Below are positions 12,012-23,276 of a DNA stretch of 64,000 nt, one piece after another. The DNA lies in the NCBI GenBank assembly GCA_001792895.1, contig MARA01000004.1, positions 1,612,001-1,676,000 of the forward strand, written 5' to 3'. The translations under genes were made by a program, and so were the position numbers. How positions within the stretch are numbered: the stretch's first letter is position 1; every line of letters starts with the position of its first letter. This DNA comes from Lentinus brumalis. Taxonomy: Eukaryota > Basidiomycota > Agaricomycetes > Polyporales > Polyporaceae. A model generated the notes under the pieces. It was not told the DNA's origin, ran no database searches, and worked only from the letters and a program-made list of their open reading frames with translations.

Positions 12012-13007
12012 GCCCCAAGGATTTCAACGGCGGGGGCGGACCATCAAGGCCAACAGGGTCTAAGACCATGTCGGAGGCACCTTTATGTCCGGTCGGGTAG
12101 CGTGTAACCGCGTCGTCAGTTCACAGGGATGTGCGGCTGTTCTGAGATCCATGCCACTGGTACGGGACACAGAATATCACATCTCTGTCTAGACGTCTAT
12201 CATGGGAAAACCGTCAGCACATCCTCCTATTCATAGCAGACGACGCAAGGATTCTCGTGGCGAACCATGACTGTATGCACCCGCGTCCCATATTAGCAAT
12301 TCACTTTATCACAATCCAGGGGAATTATGCTCACTGGGGCCAAACTGGGGCACGCACAAGGTGGGCGAAGAAGTTGAGTTCATCGCCTTCTCTCATTCTT
12401 TTGACAACTGTCAAGGACGTCCTACACATCATCCCAGTACATGCCAACGATCAGTTTGAGTTCAATCAAATACTTTGTTGCGCCGATACTCAGCACTGTC
12501 TTGACAGCGAGATTTGTCGTGCCGGCCGCCATAGATTGCATGAGGAGACACGGCAAGGCCCTACGGCGCCGATACAAGATGGATGTGGCCGCATCAGTGC
12601 CTATCAGGGCATTCGATTGTGACCAACAGGGTGAACGCCAGGTATGACCGAGGGCCGACGAGCCTCACATTAGGATTGGACTGCCGAGCTACTAGCTATA
12701 TTTATGGAACTGCATCCCCGGTGAACCGTCGCTGCCGTGACGGGATGCCTGGAAAATGGTCGTATGAGCAAGTAACCTCCTGAGCCAATGTCTGAGATCT
12801 GAAGGAATACGCACGCGGCACTGATACGCACCAATACACAGAGAATGTGTCGGTGGACAGAGGACGCATGTACCTCGTTACACTTGATTGAAACGGTGGA
12901 AGTCTAGCAACAAAGTAGACATTGAAGGTGGCCGTGATCGCAAGTGGGTCGTGGTTACATACGTATTCCTGCTTGGGTCTATTGCCATGCCTTGGGACGA
13001 ACAGCAA
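12012..13007. other. Gene-poor region upstream of DUF6533 copy B
   Basis: Short open frames only. A minus-strand frame at 12702-13007 and a 40-codon frame near 12420-12545 have mildly hydrophobic products that could be worn remnants of another membrane gene, but no DUF6533 signature survives, so no gene is called. Confidence 0.4.
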
Positions 13008-13096
13008 GACACTATGGCCGAGTGGTTAAGGCGACAGATTCGAATGAACTTATCTGTTTCGATTTTCGAGCGCAGGTTCAAATCCTGCTGGTGTCG
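13008..13096 (+). tRNA. tRNA-Ser(CGA) with a 7-nt intron
   Basis: The acceptor stem GACACTA pairs with TGGTGTC, with discriminator G at 13096. The D arm reads GGCCGAGTGGTTAAGGC (A and B-box context). The anticodon stem ACAGA (13034-13038) pairs with TCTGT (13053-13057). The anticodon is CGA at 13041-13043 and is followed by A37 and an intron TGAACTT at 13045-13051. A long variable arm typical of class II tRNAs and a T arm GCAGG TTCAAAT CCTGC follow. TTTT at 13097-13100 is the Pol III terminator. The mature length, 82 nt before CCA, is right for tRNA-Ser. Confidence 0.95.
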
Positions 13097-13451
13097 TTTT
13101 GCATATATTTTGGATTAGCATAATTTGGCCGTCAGTTCGGGTCCGCAGAAGCACAGATATCGACTGATATCGATAGAGTCACGGTGAGCATGACTTGCAC
13201 TCGCATCGGAGGTCGTTCGGCCTCGCGGCTTTATCTCACTGTGCGAAGTACAGGTAAGTATGGCGCGACGCCCGCCCCATGACGTTGGAATCCTACATAA
13301 AGGTCGAGGGCACAACCATGCACATCTAACACACCCCCGGTTCCTCCTCCAGCAGTGAAGGCAGGTGTTAGGCTTCTCCACGTTGCCTTCTGGGTTGACA
13401 TGGGCTGACTGGCTTCACTGCTAGTCTAATACCAATCTTAACCGGCTCAAC
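13097..13451. other. Intergenic between tRNA-Ser and methyltransferase
   Basis: tRNA trailer and the promoter of the methyltransferase gene. No further feature seen. Confidence 0.5.
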
Positions 13452-14503
13452 ATGTCGACTACGGTGCATAACGTGGCTAAGGATGGGTTCGGCACAGGCA
13501 ACGAGTTGTACGACCGGTGCGCGATGCTGGCCTGCTTCGCAAGGAATTGAGATTGAAGCATACCCCCAGCGCGCGGCCGTCGTACCAGGCCACCGCTCTG
13601 GCGCACATTCGCCAAGCGGTCAAGGGCTCTCCGCCACTCAACGTAGTAGAGTAGGTGCTCAGCATACCTCCCAAAGCCCATTAACTCACGGTGTGTTCCG
13701 CGTACAGGCTCGGCTCGGGGACTGGCATCTTCACTCGCGCGCTGCTCGCCCACCCGGACTGGTCGTCCGCCATCAAGGAGCTGCGTGCCATAGAGCCCAG
13801 CGAGGGCATGCGCAGCGTGTTCAGCAAGACCGTGACAGACCCCCGGGCATCCGCGTACGAGGGCACGTTCGATACCACCGGCGTCGAGGACGGCTGGGCC
13901 GACCTTGTCGTTATCGCACAGGCATGTCAATTCGACGACACACTGAGTGGCGTATGACTGACACCGTTCTGAACGATTAGGCATTCCACTGGTGCCCCGA
14001 TTACGACAAGGCTTGCGCCGAGTTCGCTCGGATACTGAAACCGAACGGCATCGTCGCGTTCATCTGGAACTTGGAGGATAGGTGAGCGTGCCGTCCGTGA
14101 ACTACCGACCGATGCTGAACCGCAGCGCCGCCTTGTGTCTAGGAACCGTGCAGCATGGGTCGCTCAGCTCCGCGACCGGATTGAGCAGCACGAGAAGGGG
14201 ACGCCGCAATTCCGCCTCGGGCTATGGCGCGCTGCGTTCTCTACTCCGTCCTACCAAGCCAACTTCGAACCTCCGGAGGAAAACATCTGGGACTACGTTC
14301 TCCATGGCACGCGTGACATCGTCGTCGACCGCGCTTGCAGCAAGAGCTACATCACCGTCCTTTCTCCTGAAGACAAGCAGAAGGTCATCGGCGACATCGA
14401 TGCGATCCTCCAGCGCAAGGATGGTCTGACCTGGATTGACGAGAGCAAGGGTATCTTCGAATACCCGTACCAGACTTTCCTGGTTATCGCTAGGAAGAAG
14501 TAG
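13452..14503 (+). CDS. Class I SAM-dependent methyltransferase (methyltransferase type 11)
   Basis: The 273-aa protein has five exons: 13452-13516, 13570-13650, 13708-13921, 13981-14081 and 14143-14503. It starts MSTTVHNVAKDGFGTGNELYDR and carries SAM motif I VVELGSGTGIFTRAL, the acidic end of strand 2 (AIEPS), and the post-motif AFHWCPDYDKACAEFARILKPNG that marks the UbiE/type-11 group. The substrate is not evident; fungal relatives include trans-aconitate and small-molecule methyltransferases. The third intron (13922-13980) begins with GCATGT rather than GT, and only this GC-AG splice joins IAQ to AFHW in frame. The C-terminus ends in a basic ARKK. Confidence 0.9.
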
Positions 14504-14862
14504 ATGTTTTGACTGCACCGGGGAAGACGAGAGCATGTGTGTATTTCTAATGAGCGCATGCGCGCAGGAGCCATTGGTTGTAATTGAATGCGATGATTGT
14601 ACGAATTCGCTCGCCCCGAGTGACTTCGCGAAGACCGACGATGTTCGTCTCGCATGTCATGCGAGACGTAACAAAAAGCAAGCCAGCCAACAGCGCATGT
14701 GAGAAGCAAAGAACGGTATTCATTGCGATACTACAGTAAGTGCGTATGATGGTCGTGAGATGCAACAAGACAGCAATGCCGACAGAGTCTATAATACACA
14801 TGATGAGAAAACTTCAAAGCAGGTCTACCGTAACCCCAGAACGTCCAAGAAGCGCGAGCCGA
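14504..14862. other. Intergenic between convergent methyltransferase and HSP90 genes
   Basis: 3' UTR sequence of both genes; no coding signal. Confidence 0.5.
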
Positions 14863-17258
14863 TTAGTCGATCTCCTCCATCGCCGAGGCGGACGCTGCCT
14901 CCGCTGCTGGTGCCTCAGTGCTTGTCGACGCTTCAGGTGCCGACTCCTCGGCCTCATCGACGTCGAGACCGAGAGCGATCATGCGGTGGATGCGCTTCGC
15001 GAACGACGTGGGGTCGTCGAGCGAGAAGCCGGAGGTGAGAAGGGCAGTCTCGAAGAGCAGGAACGTAAGGTCGCGGACGGACTTGTCAGCCTTGTCCTCC
15101 GCAACCTTGCGCTTGAGCTCCTTGATGATCGGGTTGTGGGGGTTGAGCTCGAGCGTCTTCTTCGAGGCCATGTACGACGACATCGAAGAGTCACGGAGCG
15201 CCTGCGCCTTCATGATACGCTCCATGTTCGACGACCAGCCGAACTGACCGGTGACAAGGACGCAGGGGGAGTCGGTGATACGGTTCGAGACGACGACCTT
15301 CTCGACCTTGTCGCCGAGCGCATCCTTGACCGCCTTGCAGAGGTCCTCGAACTGCTTGGCCTCCTCCTCGCGGGCCTTCTTCTCCTCCTCGGTCTCCTCG
15401 AGCTCGAGACCCTCCTTCGAGACGCAGACGAGCTTGTGACCGTCGAACTCCTTGAGCTGGGTGATAGCGTACTCGTCGATGGGGTCGACAAGCAGGAGAA
15501 CCTCGAAGCCCTTCTTCTTGAGCACCTCAAGGAACGGAGAGTCCTTGACGGCGGAGAGGGACTCGCCAGTCAGGTAGTAGATGTTCTTCTGGACCTCGGG
15601 CATGCGAGTGATGTAGTCTAAGGAAGGGATGTCAATACACTGGACGATGCGTAGCAGGCGACGAAGTAGTTACTTACCCTTGAGGGAGGTCATCTCCTCG
15701 GTGGATTTCGTCGAGTAGAAGCGGAGGAACTCAGCTAGCTTGCTGCGGTTCTGGGCATCCTCGTGTACACCGAGCTTGATGTTCTTGCCGAACGACTCGT
15801 AGAACTTGTTGAAGTTGTCCTTGTCCTCCGCGATCTCGGAGAAGAGGTCAAGGCACTTCTTGACGAGGTTCTTGCGGATGACCTTGAGGATCTTGTTCTG
15901 CTGGAGAGTTTCACGCGAGATGTTGAGCGGAAGATCCTCAGAGTCGACGATGCCCTTGACGAAGTTGAGGTACTCGGGAATGAGGTCCTCGCAGTCGTCC
16001 ATGATGAACACGCGGCGGACGTAGAGCTTGATGTTGTTGCGCTTCTTCTTCGATTCGAAGAGGTCGAAGGGTGCACTATCGCGAGGTTCTGTCAGAACAT
16101 CGCTCAGATGAGGAGCGCGACAGAAGACTACTCACCGCTTGGGGATGAAGAGGATAGCCTTGAACTCAAGCTGACCCTCGACGGAGAAGTGCTTGACAGC
16201 GAGGTGCTCCTCCCAGTCGTTAGTCAAGCTCTTGTAGAACGCAGCGTACTCCTCCTGAGTGATCTCGGAGGGGTTACGAGTCCAGATGGGCTTGGTCTTG
16301 TTGAGCTCCTCCGTGGTCGTCTCAACCTCCTTGACCTTCTTCGTCTTCTTCTCCTTGGGCTTGTCCTCGTCCTCGACCTCCTCGACCTTGGACTCCTCCT
16401 TGTCCTCAATCACCTCCTCGTCATCCTCGACCTCCTGCAGGATCGTAGTCAGCACAGCAGATTCTTACACTATAAGAGAGAGCGAGATACTTGCCTTCTC
16501 AACCTCCTTGGTCACCGCCAACTGAATGGGGTAGGAGATGAACTCGGAGTGCTTCTTGACGATCTCCTTGATGCGCTTCTCCTCAAGGTACTCAAGCTGG
16601 TCCTCCTTGAGGTAGAGGCGGATCTCGGTACCACGGCCAAGAGGGGGGTTGACGGTGTCTTGGGTGATGGTGAAGGTGCCGCCGGCAGCAGACTCCCAGA
16701 TGTACTGCTCGTCGTCGTTGTGCTTCGTGATGACCTGGACGCGCTCGGCGACGAGGTATGCGGAGTAGAAACCGACACCGAACTGGCCGATCATAGAGAT
16801 GTCGGCACCGGACTGGAGAGCCTCCATGAAGCCCTACAACACAGCAGGGTGAGCAAACTGTTGTGCCACTGGATGCGCGCCACACTGAGACTTACCTTCG
16901 TGCCGGACTTGGCGATGGTACCGAGGTTGTTGACGAGGTCGGCCTTCGTCATGCCGATACCGGTATCGATGATGGAGAGAACCTTGTTCTCCTTGTCGGG
17001 GACGATGCGGATATAGAGGTCCTTGCCGGTGTCAAGGACAGAGGGGTCGGTGAGGGATGCATAGCGGATCTTGTCGAGCGCGTCGGACGCGTTCGAGATG
17101 AGTTCTCGGAGGAAGATCTCCTTGTTGGAGTAGAAGGTGTCTGCAAAGAGCGTGTTAGCTACGCGTCGCGGTCGAACACAAAGCCGAGGCTACATACTGA
17201 TGATGAGGTCGAGAAGCTGGCTGATCTCAGCCTGGAAGCCGAAGCTCTCGGTGGCCAT
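14863..17258 (-). CDS. HSP82: Cytosolic heat-shock protein HSP90
   Basis: ATP-dependent chaperone of 698 aa from six exons: 17258-17198, 17140-16896, 16833-16495, 16434-16136, 16075-15678 and 15617-14863. N-terminal GHKL ATPase landmarks include [17 protein letters not shown] (catalytic Glu), DTGIGM and [14 protein letters not shown] highly charged linker ([17 protein letters not shown], then KEKKTKK) leads to the middle domain ([34 protein letters not shown]) and the C-terminal dimerisation domain. The tail ends MEEID rather than the usual MEEVD TPR-docking motif. The third intron (16435-16494) uses a GC donor (GCAAGT). Codon use is strongly biased, as expected for a very abundant protein, and this creates a long meaningless open frame on the opposite strand. 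Confidence 0.98.
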
Positions 17259-17377
17259 TTTGCGTGAAGATCGTAACGGGGGAGGGGGTAAAGGTGAGAG
17301 ATGATGCTATAGCGATTCAACGTCTGAAGAGCGGGCACAGGGCCCTCGCAGCTTTATGTACTCTCCTCGCCTCGCCA

Positions 17378-17452
17378 TTCGAGAACCTTCCATCTGCCTC
17401 GACCAATCCGGTCAGGCGCCCGTGTCCTTGCCTTGTCTGGACGAGAACGTTC
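17378..17452 (-). promoter_or_regulatory. Heat-shock elements in the HSP90 promoter
   Basis: A perfect three-unit element TTCnnGAAnnTTC lies at 17378-17390, about 120 nt upstream of the HSP90 ATG. A second GAAcgTTC dimer lies at 17445-17452. A TATA-like TACATAAAG (minus strand) sits near 17350, between the elements and the start. The whole 241-bp gap to the TSC1 stop codon is therefore a compact heat-inducible promoter. Confidence 0.8.
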
Positions 17453-17499
17453 GGCCACCTTCCATACTCTTCCACGACACCTTCCTTATTGGGAACCGC

Positions 17500-20400
17500 T
17501 CACAGCGGTGGCGAGGACCGCGGAGAGTGTACAAGTCCAGTCCGACCGGCTCGCTGCTCCTTCAACACCTCGACCATCGCCTTCACTTCCTCAATCTCAT
17601 CACGCAACTCCTCATTCTCGTTCCGCAGCTTCTCGTTCGCCTCCTGCGTCCGCCGCCACTCCGCCGGCAGCTCGCTCTGGCGGCTCAGCACGGACGTCCG
17701 TCGAGCTTGTTCCAGTTGTTTCTTGTAATGATCCAGCTTGCTCTCGAGCAGTAGGAGCTGTTGCCGCTGGGCGCTGTGTTCCCCATCAGCTTCGAGGACG
17801 TTCTGCACGACGTGCAAGTGCTTACGCAGCGTTCTCTTCCATTTCCATCTGCGTTCGCTGGTGCGCATCAACCCGCAGTTCCATCTTCTTGTACTTGCTG
17901 GCAAAGGCAGCCAGGTACTCCTTGCTGTCGTTAAGCTTGTGTACATCCGACTCCCTGAAATGTGATGAGTTCCCTGGACCGAATCCAGAAACGTGGATTA
18001 CACATACCACAGCCGCTGCAGCCTCATGAGCTGGTCTATTTGTGTCTCGTAGTCGTACAACCTGTCGACCTTGTGCGCGTGTTCCTTGATCTGCGTCTGA
18101 AGGCGGAACACGGTGTGGTTGGCCTCTGCTAGAAGCTTTCTTTGCGCCTCGAAGGTGTCCTGGACGCCGAGGCAGTGAGGACGAATCATGGATGGTCGCA
18201 TCGATGCGATGAGATACCTACCTTCGCCTCTTTCTCTGCAGCACGCATAGCCGCAGCCTCACTCGTCCACGTCTTCTTTTCCGCACGCAGAGCCGCAATC
18301 CTGTCCTGTAACTCCCTGTTCCAGTCCGTATACCGGACACGTTGTGCTGCGGACTGGTCCTTCTCTTCTTTCAGCTCCTGCCGGAGGCGCGCCTCTCTAT
18401 GCTTGTATTCCTTGAGCCTGTTATGCTGCGGTAACGATCAGCGTCGATATCTATGGTGTCCCGTTGTGTGTCCTACCAAGCCCTGTCGCTCGACCTCCTC
18501 GTTCCGCGACAGCACGCGCTCCTTGTACAACCGCCCGATATGCTTGACATTCTCTCGGGCAGTCCACAGTTCCAGGTTGAGGTCGTTCTTGAGTAGCAGC
18601 ACTTCCCGCTGCAATGCAGATATCGCTTGGGCCACATGGCGCGGTATCGCACCGTCTCCCGAAAGTTCATGTTCTGGCTGCGCAGGGGGTGTCCATGCTT
18701 CAGTGGCCTCCTCCGACGGCAGCTCGCGGTCGGCGCGAGAAGGAGAGCGGGTGCCTGGCTGGAGGGGGAACATCATTGAGGCCCAGGAGGGAGATGCGTC
18801 GACGACCTCGATGTCCAAGCCCGATTTGAGCGCGACAGATGTCGCAACCATTCCACTGAGTGAGACCTGCAGACGTGTGGGCTCGACCGGTTCAGGCGGA
18901 GCTGTTGCGAGATGCACGGTTTCAAGGGATGATGACAGCGGGACAGTGTCCGCGATCTCAGCCTCGGATGGTGCGGTATCTCGTATAGATGGAGGACGCG
19001 ATGCCCGCCCACGCTGCAATGAGGACGGCGGTGGACCATGACCACCAGGAGCCAGGTCCCCCTCTTGCTGAATCCCGAGCACGGCGCTGCGAACATCGAG
19101 CATGGTTGCGCTGCTGACAATCTGCGGGATGTCGTACTTCGCCCAGAAATCCGGCCGTTCCAGTTCCTCCGTGGCCTCTCGCCAGATGAGCAGCGGATGC
19201 AGAATGTGCGAGCGCAGAAGACGCTGTGTGGAGTCACCTTGCGTCGGTATCGTACAGGCCAGCAACGATGCGTGTCTACTCACCTCGCTTTTGCTCCGAA
19301 TCTTGTCTTCATCCAACGCCTTTTCCCAATCGACCGCATACAAACTTTCTAGTCCATTGTCATCGAGGTACCTGACGGGGTATCGCAGGAAGCGGATGGT
19401 ATTGCAAGGGAAGAGATAGTACAGAAAGGTGAAGTATCGGTGTGCGGAGGGAGCTTTGGACTGGGGTCCATCGAAGGTGAGCTCAAGGGCATTCCAATCA
19501 AGGTCTTCGCGTATAGGCAAGGTCTGGATGCTTGCCGCCGCGGAGTCTTCTTCCGTGTCAGACGCGACGGCATCCTCGTCTTCAGAATCCTCGGCGTCGG
19601 GAATGATTGGTGGTACTGACTCGGGCGATCGGCGCTCCTTCCAGCAGATGATACGAGCTAGAATTACCAGAAGGAGGGGGAGGAGGCGTTTGAGCTGCTC
19701 GCAAGCCTTGACAGCAAATATAGGAAGGAGCTTGATAAGGATGGTGAGGGCAATCGTGCAGGCCGTGGATGAGCTATCGAACACGAGGCAATGGAGGAGA
19801 CTAGTCATTAGAGGATGTGAAGCGAGGACCTCAGCATGATCGGGGAATTCGGCTTCGGACGTGTAGACACTCAGTAAAATGAGGAGTTGTAGACGAGACA
19901 CAGGAGAGTCGAAGCAGCGGTAAAGTTCGGTGAGGAAATCCTGCAGACAGTGAGACTTTGAGAGAACGATCCTCGCACGTAACTCACCTGTGGTCGCTGC
20001 AACCCAACCCTAACGAGGACGTCCTCCAGGTTGGCCTTCCAACAGGCCTTCCGTTCGCGCTCCTCTTCCGACAGCTCCGCCCACTCGAGGACGTCCTCGC
20101 CGGAGCTTTCATTAAATGCATCTAGGAGATATAGATCCATGAGACGTCTTCTGAAGTCACCCACTCTTTCTTTTTGCTTCTCCGCATCGGTCGAGCCTTC
20201 CTCCGAGTCTGAGAAGTTATTTCTTGGATCGAGGGCGTAAAGAATCAGCTCCTTCGCGTGGTCCACCACGGACAGCGGCAATTTCGGCTCGCGCAGCGTC
20301 GGACGAAGAACCAGCTCGAACCAGGTAGATATGATAGAATGAGAGGGGAGGACAGGACGTAGATGGTATAGCACGGCTAGGAATACCTCCGCTTGGGGGA

Positions 20401-20680
20401 AGAAGGCATGGCCGAGGACATCATCGTAGATTACTTGCAACTCGTCTTCAAGCTCCCGGCGCAGTGCACCAGAGTCGGCAGACTCGGAACATGCTACAAC
20501 GAATGCTGCGACCCGCGTGAGCAATTCATCCAGAGTTATGGCATCCGAGGACGACTCGAGCAGGAGGCGAAGTTGTGCGCAGAGGTCAGTGACAGTCGCG
20601 GTAGAAGACATGACCGCATCGAGATCGCTGTCTCTCCAACGCTTACTGGCGTAAGCGCCGGGGTTATCACCAAGTGACAT
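17500..20680 (-). CDS. TSC1: Hamartin (tuberous sclerosis 1) homologue
   Basis: Tsc1 stabilises the Tsc2 GAP that switches off Rheb and thereby TORC1. Exons are 20680-19988, 19940-18477, 18425-18222, 18159-18008 and 17954 to 17500. The N-terminal 450 residues are helical repeats (FLTELYRCFDSPVSRLQLL, LLHCLVFDSSSTACTIALTI, HRYFTFLYYLFPCNTIRFLR), as in hamartin. An acidic/Ser-rich linker follows, and the C-terminal third is a long coiled coil (LQREVLLLKNDLNLELW through the final LRNENEELRDEIEEVKAM). The ATG at 20611 (MSSTATVTDL) looks better than the in-frame ATG at 20680 by comparison with animal hamartin starts. Near 17830 the frame changes; either a 46-nt GTACAA...CAG intron or a one-base length error explains it. 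The stop lies 241 bp upstream of HSP90, same strand. Confidence 0.87.
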
Positions 20681-20757
20681 CGATTCGAAACGAGACGTAG
20701 AACGCCCTAACACACACAACGCGATGCGACTATAGTACAGTACACTTGGTACGGTTC

Positions 20758-21676
20758 TTACATCTTGAGGGTCACCTCCTTGACCACAAACTCGACACCT
20801 TTCCCCGTCTTCGCCCACTCATCTGCCGCTTCGACCCTCTCATAAGACGGCAGGTACCCCTTGCGAAGCTCCCGCTTCGCCGCTGTATCCTGGCCAGATG
20901 CCGCATCTCTCGCCTGCACCATCTCCGCAGGAGGACCCTGGCCATCGCCAATGTATGACATCATGAGGTTGGGAGGTCCGAGCGGGAGGTCCGGATAAAC
21001 GTCGATTGCCCAAGTGTGAATCGTCTTGCCGTAGGTCTGGTGCAGTTCAAGCATGGCTGGCTGCTCAGCAATATCGGTCGCGGCGCCTGCAGACAAGCAA
21101 CGCATGAGTAAAAGCAGGGCATATAGTGTGCGAGCTTGCTGCCACACCTGGTACGAGCGACTTCGGTGCGAGTTGGAGCAAGCCGCTCTCGACCTCAACA
21201 ATGACATGCATAGTTAGAATCGTAGGCCTCATGTGTCTCGCAAGCTGTCACTCACCTCGTATTTGTGAGAGTGCCAGAACTTCTTCTCTTCCGGGGGAAG
21301 AGACTTAAATATCTAAGACAGCCACGTTAGCCACGTCAAATTGAGACCTGGATCTATACAAACCTTCTCAGAGACGATGTACTCGATTCCAATCAGCCTC
21401 GCATTCGGGTCGTCGGAATCGTAGATAACGCATTGGTGGAAATCCTTGGACAGGTGCTTGCAGTAATGGTGCGCCTCAACATGACGGGAGTGGTCGGACC
21501 TGCAAGTCAGGCGTAAAAGAGCGTACTGGAGAAAGTCGTAAGTCTACATACGAATAGACATGGAACGCACACAGATGCTGGTGTATTTCGTTGATTGGTT
21601 TGAAGCTCATGATCGCCTCCCCAGCAGCGTGATAGGTGGCGGAATGGTAAACAGACTGCTTAGTCTCAGATTCCAT
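20758..21676 (-). CDS. DUF1264 / oil-body-associated protein (OBAP) family
   Basis: Exons run 21676-21552, 21499-21364, 21312-21256, 21193-21148 and 21086-20758, with all junctions in frame. Family motifs are [60 protein letters not shown] and [19 protein letters not shown]. The His/Cys-rich motifs are typical of DUF1264. Plant members associate with seed oil bodies; the fungal role is not established, and lipid-droplet association is only an inference. About 230 aa. The C-terminus ends in a basic/Val-rich [12 protein letters not shown]. Confidence 0.87.
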
Positions 21677-22374
21677 GCTGGCTGGTGTCAGGAAGGCAGG
21701 GGATGCTTCGCCGCACCGCTGGCTTCAGGTACTTAAGGATCTAATAATCCCAGAAGATGGAGTATGACGTTGTCGATCGTCACGTATATGGAGTGACCGA
21801 CTAGTGAGTACTATACACCCCAGCAGCCAGCTAGCGGTAACGGGGTGAGACGGAGGCGTTCGTCGATAGGTATCTCGGGCGTTGGGCTGTGACATACAGG
21901 CGAGATGCTAGGTCTAGCTCACCGCCCGCCGAGTCGAGGCAGAGATTGGAAAGCATGTCGCCTGAAAATGAATATTAATGCTGAAGGTGCCAGATTGCTA
22001 CAAGATTGCTCACATTCAGTGCTTCGAAGGCAGCAGGAGACACTGAGTGACCGGACTGAGACTCGCTGTCGCTGTCGAGGTGCGTCGGACCAGGTCACCG
22101 AGCCTCGAGAGTCGAGCGCCTGCATACCTTATGCGTCGTGTGTACCTGGGTTAGGGTTACGCGTGTCCGCCCTCCTCCACCGTTCACGACAACGAGCACA
22201 CCCCAAAACTCGTCCTCCACACCGAGAGCAAAGGTGAGCGTATATCTTTGTCTGTTGGATTTAGATACCCCGTGGAGCACATCCGTGTGTTGTGTACCTC
22301 TCAATGCCGATGGATTGCTACTCATCCTCCAGGATGTAGGAACAGACGCTGATATTGTTCACGCTTGCACCTAG
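21677..22374 (+). promoter_or_regulatory. EGD2/OBAP divergent upstream region with telobox
   Basis: Two tandem telomere-type repeats, GGGTTAGGGTTA, lie at 22148-22159, about 215 nt before the EGD2 ATG. A GTGAGC donor near 22231 and the CTAG acceptor immediately before the ATG (22371-22374) suggest a leader intron in the 5' UTR. Nothing else is supported in this 0.7-kb divergent gap. Confidence 0.55.
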
Positions 22375-23132
<758 letters not shown>

Positions 23133-23276
23133 TCTTGTTGTGTTGCACTGTATCATTACCACACTGCTTTGCCCTGTCATACCACACTCTCAAAATGCAC
23201 TTGCTGGGGTTGTCGATGATCACAACAAACATCCCGCGTGACACGCAGTCAAAACCGCCGTCTACTAGCCTAATCG

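Noticed and set aside
14740..15621. 293-codon plus-strand open frame
   Set aside because: Antisense shadow of the last HSP90 exon.
15763..17016. 417-codon open frame on the plus strand
   Set aside because: Exact antisense of HSP90 exons and introns. It arises from strong GC3 bias (few TAA/TAG/TGA complements) and has a low-complexity Leu/Val/Asp composition.
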